From Sphingopyxis lindanitolerans (GTDB taxonomy: Bacteria; Pseudomonadota; Alphaproteobacteria; Sphingomonadales; Sphingomonadaceae): 64,000 nt of DNA. The notes under the pieces are model-generated. The model was not told the DNA's origin and did not search any database. It saw only the letters and a list, made by a program, of their open reading frames with translations. Below, piece after piece: positions 7,937-17,902 of the stretch. The position numbers and the translations under genes were made by a program. Where the stretch lies: the NCBI RefSeq assembly GCF_002993885.1, contig NZ_CM009578.1, positions 3,184,009 to 3,248,008 of the forward strand, in the 5' to 3' direction. How positions within the stretch are numbered: the stretch's first letter is position 1; each line of letters opens with the position of its first letter.

Positions 7937-9538
7937 ATGACGAGGCGCACCTGCACGATCGGCCTGCTGTTCGCTGCGATGGCCGTCGCGAGCGCCGGTT
8001 TCGCCGACGCCGGGGAGCGGCCCGAAACCCGGACTGCGCAAGGCCCGGTCGCCGGGACGGTCGAGGGAGGACTGCGCGTCTTTCGGGGCATACCCTATGC
8101 GTTGCCGCCTGTCGGCGAGCGGCGCTGGCGCCCGCCTGCATCACCCACCGCCTGGGACGGCACCCTCGACGCGCGCGCCTTCGGCCCCGACTGCATGCAG
8201 CCACCCTATCCCGCCGACAGCGTCTATTTCGAACCGGCGCGACCGATGAGCGAGGATTGTCTGACGCTCAACGTCTGGGCGCCTGCGAAGGCGAGAAAGG
8301 CGCCGGTGATCGTATGGATTCACGGCGGCGCGCTGCAATTCGGGAGCAGCGCCAGCCCGATGTACGATGGTCGCGAATATGCGAAGCGCGGCATCGTCTT
8401 CGTTTCGATCAATTATCGGCTCGGCGTTTTCGGCTGGCTTGCGCATCCGGGGCTGAGCGCCGAATCGGCCGACGGCATTTCGGGCAATTACGGTCTGCTC
8501 GACCAGATCGCCGCGCTGCAATGGGTGCAACGAAACATCGCGGCGTTCGACGGCGACCCCGCCAATGTGACCGCGATGGGGGAATCGGCCGGTGCGCTGA
8601 GCGTCAGCTATCTCCTCGGCAGCCCGAAAGCGCGGGGACTGTTCGGCAAGGCGATCGTCCAGAGCACCAACCTGCGCACAATGCCGCGTCTGCGCGAAAC
8701 CGCCTTCGGCCTGCCGCCCGCCGAGGCAACTGGACGCGCGTTCGCCGAAAGCCTCGGCGCGGCGAATGTCGGCGCGCTGCGTGGGATCGACCCGGAAAGG
8801 CTCGTCGCGGCGGGACTGCGCACCCACTTCGTGGCGCAGCCGGTGGTGGACGGGGCAATCGTCCCAGATCAACTCGTCGCCATTCTCGATCGCAGCGAGC
8901 AGATGAAGATTCCCGTGCTCGCGGGCGTCAACAGCGGCGAGGTTCGGTCGCAGCGGCGCCTGGTGCCAGCCGTGCCGACCGATGCGGCAGGCTATGAGGC
9001 GGCGATCGCCGCGCGCTATGGCAAACTCGCGCCCGCTTTTCTGCGTCTCTATCCTGCGTCGAGCCCGCTCGAGAGCATGCTCGCGGCGACGCGCGATACC
9101 ATCTACGGCTGGGCGGGCGAGCGGATCGTGCGCCAGCAGGCTGCGGCGGGGCTGCCTGCCTATTTCTATGTCTTCGACCATTGCTATGCAGAGGCACGGG
9201 CGCGCGATCTGTGCGCCTTCCACGCGAGCGAGCTGCCCTTTACATTTGGCATCGCGGGCAAGCGGCCGCTCGGGTCGCCGAACTGGCCGACTCCCGCAGG
9301 CGCGACTGAAAGGCGCCTTGCCGGACAGATGATAGATTACTGGATCGCCTTTGCGGCAAGGGCGGTCCCCACGGCCTCGGGGGGATCGGTGTGGCCGCCT
9401 TATGGTGATGCGGAAAACTTCATGAATTTCGGCGAGCGGCCTGTCGCGAGGCGGGATCCTTTCCCGGGCAGCTTCGAGTTTCACGAAGAATGGATGGGCA
9501 GTCGCCGCGCTGCGGGCCTGCAATGGTTCACGCCTTGA
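7937..9538 (+). CDS. Type B carboxylesterase/lipase, secreted
   Basis: An alpha/beta hydrolase that cleaves carboxylic esters, with a Sec signal peptide (about residues 1-25). The oxyanion-hole motif WIHGGALQFGS lies near residue 128, SEDCLTLNVW near 105, and the catalytic serine is in GESAGA (S217). The later Glu and His fit the 533-aa family length. A GAGAGGAAG ribosome site lies directly upstream. It is divergent from the M28-like gene across a 150-bp gap that contains a loose inverted repeat (CACT/AGTG at about 7872-7888). With GH1 and the amidase nearby, the neighbourhood is a set of exported hydrolases for conjugated substrates. Confidence 0.9.
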   Translation: MTRRTCTIGLLFAAMAVASAGFADAGERPETRTAQGPVAGTVEGGLRVFRGIPYALPPVGERRWRPPASPTAWDGTLDARAFGPDCMQPPYPADSVYFEPARPMSEDCLTLNVWAPAKARKAPVIVWIHGGALQFGSSASPMYDGREYAKRGIVFVSINYRLGVFGWLAHPGLSAESADGISGNYGLLDQIAALQWVQRNIAAFDGDPANVTAMGESAGALSVSYLLGSPKARGLFGKAIVQSTNLRTMPRLRETAFGLPPAEATGRAFAESLGAANVGALRGIDPERLVAAGLRTHFVAQPVVDGAIVPDQLVAILDRSEQMKIPVLAGVNSGEVRSQRRLVPAVPTDAAGYEAAIAARYGKLAPAFLRLYPASSPLESMLAATRDTIYGWAGERIVRQQAAAGLPAYFYVFDHCYAEARARDLCAFHASELPFTFGIAGKRPLGSPNWPTPAGATERRLAGQMIDYWIAFAARAVPTASGGSVWPPYGDAENFMNFGERPVARRDPFPGSFEFHEEWMGSRRAAGLQWFTP

Positions 9539-9699
9539 AAATCCATGGGTTGCCCGCCGACAACCGCGTCATGTGTTTCTGGCGCGGCTCTGTTGGAATA
9601 ATCATCGATGATATTGCGGCCTAGCGGCGCTACAATGCCACGAGGAGAATAGCCGAGTTCGACAGGGAAACATTCTAAATCGACAGGGCTCGCGCACCA

Positions 9700-9973
9700 G
9701 GCTCGGTCCCTGTGGGGAGCGACGGCGGCGACGATGATCGAGCTCGCGCTGTTGATGCTGCCGAAGCTGCCGCCAAGACCGGCGCGGCCGATGTCCTGAT
9801 GGATCACCGCTTCCATGCGAGCGAGTTCCGCCGCCTTGTGCCAAGATTCCGGGTCGACCGAGCCGCGCGCGTCCTATGACGCCGCTTTCGGCAGGAGCTT
9901 GCGCTCGATAAAGCGCGCCACCTGCTCGCCAAACAGGACGAGTTCGCCGTCGACCCAGGGAATAGGGTTCATT
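9700..9973 (-). pseudogene. Acyl-CoA dehydrogenase N-terminal relic
   Basis: On the minus strand a frame starts at ATG 9973, overlapping the amidase stop (ATGA), and reads [20 protein letters not shown] before an in-frame TAG after 33 codons. The same frame continues with DPESWHKAAELA and then MEAVIHQDIGRAGLGGSFGS. These are the start of a typical acyl-CoA dehydrogenase, with about 20 residues missing between the second and third pieces, and the FAD-binding and C-terminal domains absent. Similarity fades at about 9700. The intact ancestor was probably translationally coupled behind the amidase. The rest of the gap, 9539-9699, contains nothing I recognise. Confidence 0.65.
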
Positions 9974-11363
9974 CTCCCACCCAGATCGGCGGCGTACGCC
10001 GTTCCCATTCCACGGCTGCTTCAAGCTGGTAGGCGAGCGCGAGCAGCAGGGCTTCGCCGCCCGGCCGTGTGGCGAACTGGACGCCGACCGGCAGGCCGTT
10101 GTCGCTGAAGCCCATCGGCAGGCTGATCGACGGGGTGCCGGAAAAATTATCAATCCAGCAATAGCCGGCATAGTCGACGAGATGATCGGCTTGGTCGGGC
10201 CACGCCACATCGGGGCCGAACACGCCGATGCGGACGGTTTCGGCGCCGAAAGTCGGCGTCATCCAGATGTCGATCCGGTTCAGCTGGTCGAGATAGGCCG
10301 CGACGATCGTCTCCATCCGCTGCCACGCCGCGCCGAATTGCGCGTCGTCGATCCGGTTGCCGGCGTCGATCAGCGTAGCCGAGCGATGTTCGAGGTCTTC
10401 GGGCGCGATCTGGATACCGATGAGATCGCAAAGAGCGCCGAGGCGGCGTGCGAACATGCCTTCGGTGATATCGTTGAGCGTGTGGATTGCCTGGGGGCCG
10501 TCGAACGGCAACCGACCGTCGGCGATCTTGTGCCCGCACTTTCCAAGCAGATCGATCGTCTCCGCAAAGACGCGGCTCACGCTGGCATCCGGCGCCGCGC
10601 CGGAGCGCATGATCGTGCTGTAGGCGTGGATGCGAAGCGGTGTGTCGATCGGCTCTATGACCAGCGACACCGGCGCGAAAGCGGCGTTGGCAGCGCGGGT
10701 CTGGGTCGCCTCCAGCCAGGCGGCGGTGTCGCGCACGGTGCGGCTGACGCAGCCGTTGACGTTGAGATCGGCGATCGAGCGCAGCGCCTCGTCGCCGATA
10801 TTGCGCCCGCGCGAAGGCTTGAGGCCGACCAGCCCGCACGGAGCCGCGCCGTGGCGGATCGAGCCGAGCCCGTCGCTGCCGTGCGCGATCGGCACTACAC
10901 CCGCCGCCACCGCTGCGGCTGCGCCGCCCGACGAGCCGCCCGGCGTATGATCGAGGCTCCATGGATTGCGCGTCGGCCCGACCAGCGGCGATTCGGTGAC
11001 GACGTTGAGCCCCAGCTCGGGCATTGCCGAGCGCGCGATCGAGATCGGCCCGGCGTCGGCGATCGCGCGGGTGTAGGGCGCATCCTCGGGTGCGATGAAA
11101 TCGCGCAGCGCGGCGGCGCCCCAGCTTGCCGGCACCCCCTTTTCGGGGAGCATGTCCTTGATCAGCGTTGGAATGCCCGCAAGGGGGCCGGTGCGCGGCT
11201 CCGATGCCTGCGCGCGCGCGCGTTCGAAAGTCGACCACGCGATGAAGTTGAGCCGCGGATTGACCGTCTCGGCGCGCTCGATCGCGCGCTCCACCAAGGC
11301 GGCGGGGGTGGTGCGGCCCGCTTCGATCGCAGTGCGCATCGCGGTCATGTCGGTCGTTGTCAT
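9969..11363 (-). CDS. Amidase (amidase-signature family)
   Basis: It hydrolyses a carboxamide, substrate unknown. The Ser-cisSer-Lys triad is visible: Lys in PTLIKDML (about residue 70), the cis-Ser in the signature [15 protein letters not shown] (about 145) and the nucleophile in [11 protein letters not shown] (about 170). Length 464 aa is normal. The start is ATG 11363; this start overlaps the stop of the MFS gene upstream (ATGA), so the frame could extend further upstream but conserved sequence begins here. The family includes peptide amidases and D-amino-acid amidases, which would fit the epimerase and D-aminopeptidase-like genes nearby (inference). Its own downstream partner has decayed to a pseudogene. 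Confidence 0.88.
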   Translation of the reverse strand: MTTTDMTAMRTAIEAGRTTPAALVERAIERAETVNPRLNFIAWSTFERARAQASEPRTGPLAGIPTLIKDMLPEKGVPASWGAAALRDFIAPEDAPYTRAIADAGPISIARSAMPELGLNVVTESPLVGPTRNPWSLDHTPGGSSGGAAAAVAAGVVPIAHGSDGLGSIRHGAAPCGLVGLKPSRGRNIGDEALRSIADLNVNGCVSRTVRDTAAWLEATQTRAANAAFAPVSLVIEPIDTPLRIHAYSTIMRSGAAPDASVSRVFAETIDLLGKCGHKIADGRLPFDGPQAIHTLNDITEGMFARRLGALCDLIGIQIAPEDLEHRSATLIDAGNRIDDAQFGAAWQRMETIVAAYLDQLNRIDIWMTPTFGAETVRIGVFGPDVAWPDQADHLVDYAGYCWIDNFSGTPSISLPMGFSDNGLPVGVQFATRPGGEALLLALAYQLEAAVEWERRTPPIWVGE

Positions 11364-12736
11364 GCTTGGTCCTCTGGAAGCTGCGATTGATTGGCCCGTA
11401 CGGTGGCGGCATAGGGCCTTTTGGCGAAGGCCATCAGAATCGCCGCCGCGACCAGGCAGGGCACGCTGACGATGGTGATCGCCTGCAAAATGCTGCGCGG
11501 CCCGACGATCTGGCTCGAAATTATCCCGATCGCCATCGGTGAGGCGGCCAGCGCCAGCGCGGCGGCGATGCTCAGGATCGCCAGCGCGCGCGCGCGGAGG
11601 TGCGGCGGCGCAAGATCCTGAAGCAGCCCCGGTATCAGCGCCGAGGCGGCGACGCCCATCGCCCCGACGATGGTGGCGACGGCATAGGCCTGGAACGGGG
11701 AGGTGACAAAGGGAAGGACCGCCGCCGGCACCGCTGCCAGCGCGATGAAGGCCTGCGCGGTCGTCAGCGCGGAGCCGCGCCACAGCTTCAGGGCGATCGC
11801 CGGCAAAATCACCCCGATCAGCGTTGCGACCGCGATCGCCGAGCCGAGCGCGACGCCGATGGCGGAAGGATCGATCCCGAACGCCCTGGGCAGCGCCAGC
11901 GGGAACCATGTAAGGCTCGCCGTCAATGGCACGTTCATCGCCAGGATCATGCAGAAAAACAGCGCCAGTGCGCGCCGATGCCTTTTCGCATAAGGCAGGA
12001 AAGCGACCATCGTCGGGTCGGCGGAGGCGGACTCCTGCCGCTGGAAGGGCAGTCTTTTACCGAGCGGCATTGTCGCGACGAGCAACAGGAACAGCGGACC
12101 CGGCAACGCCACTGCCATCATCGCCATGCGCCATGTGTCGATACCGGCAAGCCATGCCGGGACGTCATGCTGCGATCCGGCCAGCCATTGCAGCAACGCG
12201 CCGGCGAGCGCCATGCCAGCGCCGGCGCCGAGCAATGACGCGCCGTAGAAGATGAAATTGGCGGTGCTGCGTTGGCGCTCGGGAAACAGGTCCGGGATCA
12301 TCGCATAGACGATCGGCGCCAGCCCGGCCTCGCCGACGGCGATGCCGATCGTGCCCATGAACAAGCCGCCGAAGCTGTTCTGGAACGCGGTGAACCCCGT
12401 CGCCAGCGACCAGCAGGCGACCCCGATCGCCAGCAGCAGCCGGCGGCCGAACCGGTCGGCAAGCCAGCCCAGCGGATAGCTGGCGACACTGGCGAAGATC
12501 GCCATACCCAGTCCCTGGAGCATGCCGATCTGCAGGTCGGTAATGCCCAGCGACGCCTGGAGGGAGGGGGCGACGAGATTGAGAATCTGGCGATCGACAT
12601 AAGCGAACAGCGTCGCCATCACGAGGACGAACAGCCCGTACCAAGCCGATGCGGGGGCTTTGGGCGCGGCGATGGCGGCAGGCTCGTCGTCGGCGGGCGA
12701 TATGGCAATCGCCAGGCTTGCGCTCTCCATCGCCAT
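11360..12736 (-). CDS. MFS transporter (spinster-like)
   Basis: A 12-TM inner-membrane transporter of 458 aa. TM1 ends in the family motif FAYVDRQILNLVAP, and loop 2-3 carries GWLADRFGRR. This FxYxDRxxL...P pattern is typical of the spinster-like MFS group widespread in sphingomonads, often beside catabolic genes and TonB receptors. ATG 12736 or ATG 12730 could be the start; GAGGGAG is better spaced for 12730. It forms an overlapping two-gene unit with the amidase. The divergent promoter region to the esterase at 12974 holds a TTGAC/GTCAA dyad. It probably imports what the TonB receptor brings into the periplasm. Confidence 0.88.
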   Translation of the reverse strand: MAMESASLAIAISPADDEPAAIAAPKAPASAWYGLFVLVMATLFAYVDRQILNLVAPSLQASLGITDLQIGMLQGLGMAIFASVASYPLGWLADRFGRRLLLAIGVACWSLATGFTAFQNSFGGLFMGTIGIAVGEAGLAPIVYAMIPDLFPERQRSTANFIFYGASLLGAGAGMALAGALLQWLAGSQHDVPAWLAGIDTWRMAMMAVALPGPLFLLLVATMPLGKRLPFQRQESASADPTMVAFLPYAKRHRRALALFFCMILAMNVPLTASLTWFPLALPRAFGIDPSAIGVALGSAIAVATLIGVILPAIALKLWRGSALTTAQAFIALAAVPAAVLPFVTSPFQAYAVATIVGAMGVAASALIPGLLQDLAPPHLRARALAILSIAAALALAASPMAIGIISSQIVGPRSILQAITIVSVPCLVAAAILMAFAKRPYAATVRANQSQLPEDQA

Positions 12737-12799
12737 CTCTCCCTCGAATCCGGTTGCCGGGGCTTAGCGGCCCACGGTCTCTCATTAAAAAGAAACAAG

Positions 12800-12815
12800 T
12801 TGACTTTATTGTCAA
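12800..12815. promoter_or_regulatory. Dyad TTGAC-N6-GTCAA in divergent promoter
   Basis: A perfect 5-bp inverted repeat with AT-rich centre (TTGACTTTATTGTCAA) lies in the 222-bp gap between the MFS/amidase unit and the esterase-TonB receptor unit. Its position between divergent genes suits an operator, plausibly for the TetR protein encoded at 16276. The left half also resembles a -35 element. Confidence 0.4.
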
Positions 12816-12973
12816 TAGCGAAGATGAGTCGGCTAACAGGATGATGGCCCGTCAGCGGAAGCAATATCCGCAGGTGGGCCGCATCAAGGAGAGGAAGGCG
12901 CGCTTCGGCGCGCGTTCGCACTGCATGCGTCCGGTCAGGGCTACGGCCCGAACCCGGCTTGATGGAGTTGACG

Positions 12974-13846
12974 ATGCAATTTTCGGTTCGTGCGTCCCTC
13001 GAGCAGTTCACGCTTCCCCATCCCGGCGGCGAGGGGCTGTTGAAGATCAGCGTCGCGGCACCGGCGATGGCGCCACCCGACACCAAATTGCCCGTCCTCT
13101 ATGTGGTCGATGGCGATTTCCTGTTCGGCATGGCGGCGGAGATTGCTCGCGCGCTGTCGAGCGTAGCGGCTTTCCCGCCTTTCATGGTCGTCGGCATCGG
13201 CTATGAAGCGACGTATCTCGACTTCCTGAAATTGCGGACGGCGGACCTCTCGCCGCCGATCAGCGCCGAAGCGGCCGCGGCGATGGGGTCGGTCGGCGCA
13301 ATGATCGGCAGCGACCGCAACGGCGGCGCCGATGCGTTCCTCGCCTTCCTCGCCGACACGCTGAAGCCCGAGATCGCAGCCCGCTACCCGCAAACCGACG
13401 GGGACGAGCATATCCTGTTCGGCCATTCGCTGGGCGGCCTGTTCGCGGCGCATGCGCTGCTGACGCGGCCCGACGCTTTCTCGAACTTCATCGTCAGCAG
13501 CCCGTCCTTGTGGTGGGACGGCTTTTCGATCTTGCAGAAGCTGCCGGCGTTCAAGGAACGACTGGCGGCGCTGCCTAAGCAGCCGCGCGTGTTCGTCGAT
13601 GTCGGCGGCAAGGAGCAGGACCCGCCGACCAGCGTCCCGCCGGGCCTCGGCGTCACGCTGGAAGAGGCGCAGGCGCAAATCCGCGCCGCGCGCATGGTGG
13701 AGGCCGCAAAGGAGTTCGCCGACGCGCTGCGCGAGGCGGGAGTCGCAGATCTGCGCCACATCGCCTTCGCGGAGGAAGACCATACGTCGGTTGCGCCTAG
13801 CGCCATGATCCACGGCGTGCGTTTCGCGCTGCGGCAGGGCGCGTGA
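12974..13846 (+). CDS. Alpha/beta-hydrolase esterase (putative esterase/Fes-IroE-like fold)
   Basis: 290 aa, no obvious signal peptide. LPVLYVVDGDFLF near residue 40 and the nucleophile elbow FGHSLGGLFAAHAL (Ser at about 155) are typical of the esterase-D/enterochelin-esterase group, and the histidine is probably in EEDHTSV near the end. ATG 12974 is preferred over ATG 12962 because GGAG at 12964-12967 is spaced 6 nt from it. It lies 44 bp before the TonB receptor gene. Members of this fold next to TonB receptors often hydrolyse imported siderophores or ester-linked nutrients. No Fur-like site is visible here, so an organic nutrient is as likely as iron. Confidence 0.82.
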   Translation: MQFSVRASLEQFTLPHPGGEGLLKISVAAPAMAPPDTKLPVLYVVDGDFLFGMAAEIARALSSVAAFPPFMVVGIGYEATYLDFLKLRTADLSPPISAEAAAAMGSVGAMIGSDRNGGADAFLAFLADTLKPEIAARYPQTDGDEHILFGHSLGGLFAAHALLTRPDAFSNFIVSSPSLWWDGFSILQKLPAFKERLAALPKQPRVFVDVGGKEQDPPTSVPPGLGVTLEEAQAQIRAARMVEAAKEFADALREAGVADLRHIAFAEEDHTSVAPSAMIHGVRFALRQGA

Positions 13847-13890
13847 GGCCGGAAAAAGACGAAAATAGAACGAGCTTGGGGAGGGATGAA

Positions 13891-16203
13891 ATGAAACGGA
13901 TCACTTCGGCTGGATTGTCATTGACGGCTGCCGTCATTGCCTTGGCCCATGGCTCGATGGCACACGCCGCGACGCAGGCGGCCGCAGAGGCGCAGCGAAC
14001 CGCGCCCGACGCTGACGCGGAGACCATGTCATCGACCGACATCGTCGTCACCGCGCAGAAGCGGTCGCAAACGTTGATCGACGTGCCGCAATCGGTGTCG
14101 GTGATCTCGGGCGATCTTCTGGAACAGCAGCATGCGACCAGTTTCGCCGATTACCTCAAGAACGTGCCGAACTTGCAGCTTGTCCAGGGCACGCCCGGCC
14201 AGGGGCGGCTGGTGCTGCGCGGCGTCAATACCGGCGGGGTCGCCTCGACCGTCGCGGTTTATGTCGACGAGACGCCGTTCGGATCGAGCACGGCGCTGGC
14301 CAACGGCGCCGAACTCGCCGGCGATTTCGACACGCTCGACATCGCCCGGATCGAGGTGCTGAAAGGGCCGCAGGGCACGCTTTACGGTGCCAGCTCCCTT
14401 GGCGGCCTGCTCAAGTTCGTCACCAATGAACCGACCACTGACCAGATCGAGGGCAAGGTGCTGGGCGGAGTCGAATTCACCGATGGCGGCAAAGCCTCTT
14501 ATCGCGGCGCGGCGATGATCAATCTGCCGATCACCGATACGCTCGCGTTCCGCGCCTCGGGATCGTATCGCAAACAGGGCGGCTATATCGACTCGATCGG
14601 CACCGCCGCGTCGAGGGTCGACGATGATTTCAACGACCTGCGGAATTACGGCGGTCGCGCCTCGCTGCTGTGGAAGCCCGACTCGCGCCTGAGCGTCAGG
14701 CTGAGCGCTGTGCTCCAGAACCTGAACGTTGACGGCGCGCCGAGCGTCGTCGAAGCCGATCCCCGAACCTTGAAGCCGCTCTATGGCGGCCTCACGCTGT
14801 CGGAATATCTCCCCTCGTTCAGCGACGTGAAGTATCGCCTCTACAACGGCACGATCGATTACGACTTCGGCTTCGCGACGCTGACCTCGGCGACGAGCTA
14901 TGGCGAGCAGTTGCAGTCGCTGCGCTCCGATTATACCGCCAATCTCAGCGCGGCGCTTGCCGGTCCCTATTCGGATCTTCTGGAATCGTTCGGTCTTCCG
15001 CGGATCCCGCAGAACAATGCCGCCTTCGATCAGGCGACCGAAAGCCGCAAGTGGACACAGGAGCTGCGCCTCGCATCAAACGGCGGCGGTTTCCTCGACT
15101 GGCTGGTCGGCGGCTACTACACGCATGAAAAAGCGCTGATTTCCCAGCAGTTGAACCTCGTCGAGCCGGGGACGCTCACGCCGATCCCCTATCCGCTCGA
15201 ACTGGTGCAATATGATTTGCGGTCGCGATATGAGGAATTTGCCGGCTTCGCCAATGCGACACTCCACCTCTCGCCATGGTTCGACGTCGACATCGGCGGG
15301 CGCTACAGCCACAACCGGCAGCGCGCCGACCAGGTGACGGACAGCGTCCTGCTGGGGAGCAGCAATATCGGCGACCTGCGGTCGTCGGACAATGTCTTCA
15401 CCTATTCGGTGGCGCCCAAGGTCAAGTTCGGCGACCGCGCGTCGCTGTATGCGCGGGTCGCAAAGGGCTATCGCCCCGGCGGTCCCAACGTCGTGCCCGC
15501 GGGCGCGCCGGGGAGCACGCCGACGACCTATGACCCCGATACCGTCACCAGCTACGAGCTCGGGTTCAAGGGCGAGACCGCCGACGGCACCTTCGGACTC
15601 GATGCGTCGATCTACCATATCGACTGGAACAACATTCAGCTTGCCGCCGTCGTCAATGGCTTCGGCATCAACGCCAACGGCCGCGGCGCGAACATCGACG
15701 GGGCCGAGATCGCGGCAACGATGCGCCCGACCGCCGGGTTTGTGACGTCGGTCAACTTCGCGCTCAACGACGCAAAACTCAGCGGCGACACCGATCCGCT
15801 CGTCGTCGGCGCAGTGAAGGGCGACCGGCTGCCGTTCACGCCCAAATATTCGATCAGCGTCAACGCCGATTACCAATGGGCGCTGGGTGGGGATGCCACG
15901 GCGTCGATCGGCGGCTCGATCCGATCGCTGTCGGGGCAGTCCGGAAACTACGACCCGGTCTACCGTGCGCTCTACGGCCATTTCGCGCGGGTCCCGGCCT
16001 ATGAGGTGATCGACCTGCGCGCCGGCCTTTCGTTCGGCCGCTATGCGGTCAATGCCTATGTCGACAACCTCACCAACGTCGCCGGGATTACCGCGACCCA
16101 GGCGCTGACCGCCAACGGCCTCTTCCGTAATGCCAATGGCGCGCTCGGAACTGGCGTGATCCGTCCGCGGACGGCGGGCGTCAGCATTGCCGTCGGGTTT
16201 TGA
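13891..16203 (+). CDS. TonB-dependent outer-membrane receptor
   Basis: 770 aa. A signal peptide (about 1-28, ending AHA) is followed by a TonB-box-like segment TDIVVTAQKR, a plug domain (about 50-165, with QSVSVIS and IEVLKGPQGTLYGASSLGG) and a beta-barrel ending in SIAVGF with the expected terminal phenylalanine. GGGGAGGGAT directly precedes ATG 13891. It takes up a ligand too large for porins, using TonB energy. It is flanked by an esterase, a TetR regulator, a dipeptide epimerase and a D-aminopeptidase-like enzyme on the same strand, so a peptide-like or ester-linked ligand is suggested. No starch-type or vitamin B12-type features can be discerned. Confidence 0.92.
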   Translation: MKRITSAGLSLTAAVIALAHGSMAHAATQAAAEAQRTAPDADAETMSSTDIVVTAQKRSQTLIDVPQSVSVISGDLLEQQHATSFADYLKNVPNLQLVQGTPGQGRLVLRGVNTGGVASTVAVYVDETPFGSSTALANGAELAGDFDTLDIARIEVLKGPQGTLYGASSLGGLLKFVTNEPTTDQIEGKVLGGVEFTDGGKASYRGAAMINLPITDTLAFRASGSYRKQGGYIDSIGTAASRVDDDFNDLRNYGGRASLLWKPDSRLSVRLSAVLQNLNVDGAPSVVEADPRTLKPLYGGLTLSEYLPSFSDVKYRLYNGTIDYDFGFATLTSATSYGEQLQSLRSDYTANLSAALAGPYSDLLESFGLPRIPQNNAAFDQATESRKWTQELRLASNGGGFLDWLVGGYYTHEKALISQQLNLVEPGTLTPIPYPLELVQYDLRSRYEEFAGFANATLHLSPWFDVDIGGRYSHNRQRADQVTDSVLLGSSNIGDLRSSDNVFTYSVAPKVKFGDRASLYARVAKGYRPGGPNVVPAGAPGSTPTTYDPDTVTSYELGFKGETADGTFGLDASIYHIDWNNIQLAAVVNGFGINANGRGANIDGAEIAATMRPTAGFVTSVNFALNDAKLSGDTDPLVVGAVKGDRLPFTPKYSISVNADYQWALGGDATASIGGSIRSLSGQSGNYDPVYRALYGHFARVPAYEVIDLRAGLSFGRYAVNAYVDNLTNVAGITATQALTANGLFRNANGALGTGVIRPRTAGVSIAVGF

Positions 16204-16275
16204 GGGGCGTGCGTTTCGAGCGGACCTATGCAAATCTCGCCTATGATTCAATCGGACGCTATCCATGATCGCAGC

Positions 16276-16896
16276 ATGACAAAGACCGCCGTTAAACCTC
16301 GACGCAGCCAGGCAGACCGCAGCGCGGCCACCCGCGCCAAGGTGATCGCCGCCGCGCGCGACGTGTTGTGCGCGCAAGGCTATTCGGGGGCGACGATGCA
16401 TGCGATCCGCGATGCCGCCGGCATGAGCCTTGGCGCGATCCAGCATCAGTTCCCGACCAAGGCGAAGATCATGGCGGCGGTCGCCGCCGAGTTTTCGGCC
16501 TATCGGACGCAGATATATGCCGACGCCATCCGGCGCGGGAAGACCCCGCGGGAATCGATGGAGAATCTGCTCGATGCGAATTTCCAGATGGTCAGTCGGC
16601 CGGAAATGGCGGCGGTGCTCGAAATCCATCTTGCCCGGCGCAACGACCCCGATCTCGACCGCGAAGTGGGGCCGAGCACGCGCCGCTTCGACCGGCGCGT
16701 CCGCCTGTGGGGTTACAGCATTCTCCATGCCGCGGGCATCAAGGATGATGAAGCCCATATGAGCCTGCAATTGCTCAACAATGCCATCACGCGCGGGTTG
16801 ACGGTCGAATATATCCGCAATCCGAACAAGGCGGTGATCGATTATTCCATCCGGATCTGGAAGAAGCAGATACTCGATCTGCTCTTCGACGCCTGA
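16276..16896 (+). CDS. TetR family transcriptional regulator
   Basis: An HTH occupies about residues 18-62 (GYSGATMHAIRDAAGMSLGA then IQHQFPTKAKIM), followed by a C-terminal domain of about 140 aa. The start is uncertain: ATG 16276, 16243 and 16228 are in frame and none has a strong ribosome site; 16276 leaves the usual short N-terminal arm. It is located between the TonB receptor and the dipeptide epimerase, 4 bp before the latter, so it is the likely local regulator of the receptor/peptide cluster, perhaps through the dyad at 12800-12815. Confidence 0.85.
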   Translation: MTKTAVKPRRSQADRSAATRAKVIAAARDVLCAQGYSGATMHAIRDAAGMSLGAIQHQFPTKAKIMAAVAAEFSAYRTQIYADAIRRGKTPRESMENLLDANFQMVSRPEMAAVLEIHLARRNDPDLDREVGPSTRRFDRRVRLWGYSILHAAGIKDDEAHMSLQLLNNAITRGLTVEYIRNPNKAVIDYSIRIWKKQILDLLFDA

Positions 16897-16900
16897 GGCA

Positions 16901-17902
16901 ATGCCGAAGCTCAAACTCGACATCGCTTCGAAAGTGCTGCGGCTCGCAAATCCGTTGCGCGTGGCGGGCTACACCTTCGAAACCTGGGAGGTGATCGTGG
17001 TGACGCTCGATGACGGCGCGCGCCGCGGGCGCGGTGAGGCGTCGGGCATCTATTTCCTTGGCGACGATGCCGCCAATATGCGCGCCGCGATCGAAGATGT
17101 GCGCGCGGCGGTCGAGGGCGGCCTCGACCGTGAGGCGTTGCGATCGCTCCTGCCGCCCGGCGGGGCGCGCAACGCGATCGACTGCGCATTGTGGGAACTC
17201 GAAGCGGCGCGGTCGGGCAAGCCTGTCTGGCAGCTGGCCGGCGTGCCCCAGCCGCGCCCGGTCGTCACCACCTTCACGCTCAGCGCCGACACCCCGATTG
17301 AAATGGCGCGCGGCGCCGTCGGCTATGTCGATGCGCGAGCGATCAAGATCAAGCTGACCGGCGATCTCGCGCTGGACCTCCAGCGGGTGCACGCGATCCG
17401 CGCCGCGCGACCCGATGTCTGGCTGGGGGTGGACGGCAACCAGGGCTTCGTTCGCGACCAGCTCGACGCTCTGATCCCCGCACTTGTCGAACAGCGCGTG
17501 TCGCTGCTCGAACAGCCACTCGCTCGCGGTGAGGAGGCGGCGTTGGAAGGGCTGGCGTCGCCGATCCCCATCGCAGGCGACGAAAGCATCGTGTCGCTGG
17601 CCGATGTGACCGCGGCGCCGAGCCAATTCCAGATCGTCAACATCAAGCTCGATAAATGCGGCGGGCTGACCGAAGGGTTGCTGATGGCCGCCGAGGCACG
17701 ACGCCTCGGCCTCGGCGTGATGGTCGGCACGATGATCGGCACCAGCCTCGCCACCGCGCCGGGCTTCGTTCTCGCGCAGCTCTGCGATTTCGTCGATCTC
17801 GACGGGGCCACCTTCATCGTCGAGGATCGATTGCCATCGGTCGCCTATCGCGACGGCACGGTCTTCGCCGGGCCGGACGTGTGGGGCTCGGGACGGCCAT
17901 GA
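16901..17902 (+). CDS. Dipeptide epimerase (enolase superfamily)
   Basis: A Mg2+-dependent epimerase inverting the C-terminal residue of dipeptides such as L-Ala-D/L-Glu, or a related N-acyl amino acid. The superfamily layout is complete: catalytic lysines KIK (149-151), metal ligands D178 (VDGNQG), E204 (LLEQP) and D227 (AGDES), and the opposite catalytic K252 (LDKCGG). The GDES and NIKLDKCGG strings mark the dipeptide-epimerase branch. 333 aa. Its stop overlaps the start of the next gene (ATGA 17899-17902). Together they could convert and hydrolyse D-residue-containing peptides, for example from peptidoglycan. Exact dipeptide specificity cannot be deduced. Confidence 0.88.
   Translation: MPKLKLDIASKVLRLANPLRVAGYTFETWEVIVVTLDDGARRGRGEASGIYFLGDDAANMRAAIEDVRAAVEGGLDREALRSLLPPGGARNAIDCALWELEAARSGKPVWQLAGVPQPRPVVTTFTLSADTPIEMARGAVGYVDARAIKIKLTGDLALDLQRVHAIRAARPDVWLGVDGNQGFVRDQLDALIPALVEQRVSLLEQPLARGEEAALEGLASPIPIAGDESIVSLADVTAAPSQFQIVNIKLDKCGGLTEGLLMAAEARRLGLGVMVGTMIGTSLATAPGFVLAQLCDFVDLDGATFIVEDRLPSVAYRDGTVFAGPDVWGSGRP

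Noticed and set aside
11364..11909. N-terminal extension of the amidase frame
   Set aside because: The extension overlaps the MFS gene completely and is not like any amidase N-terminus. The ATG at 11363 overlaps the MFS stop as expected for coupled genes.
15076..16923. A 615-codon minus-strand open frame
   Set aside because: Opposite the TonB receptor and TetR genes, which have full family motifs.
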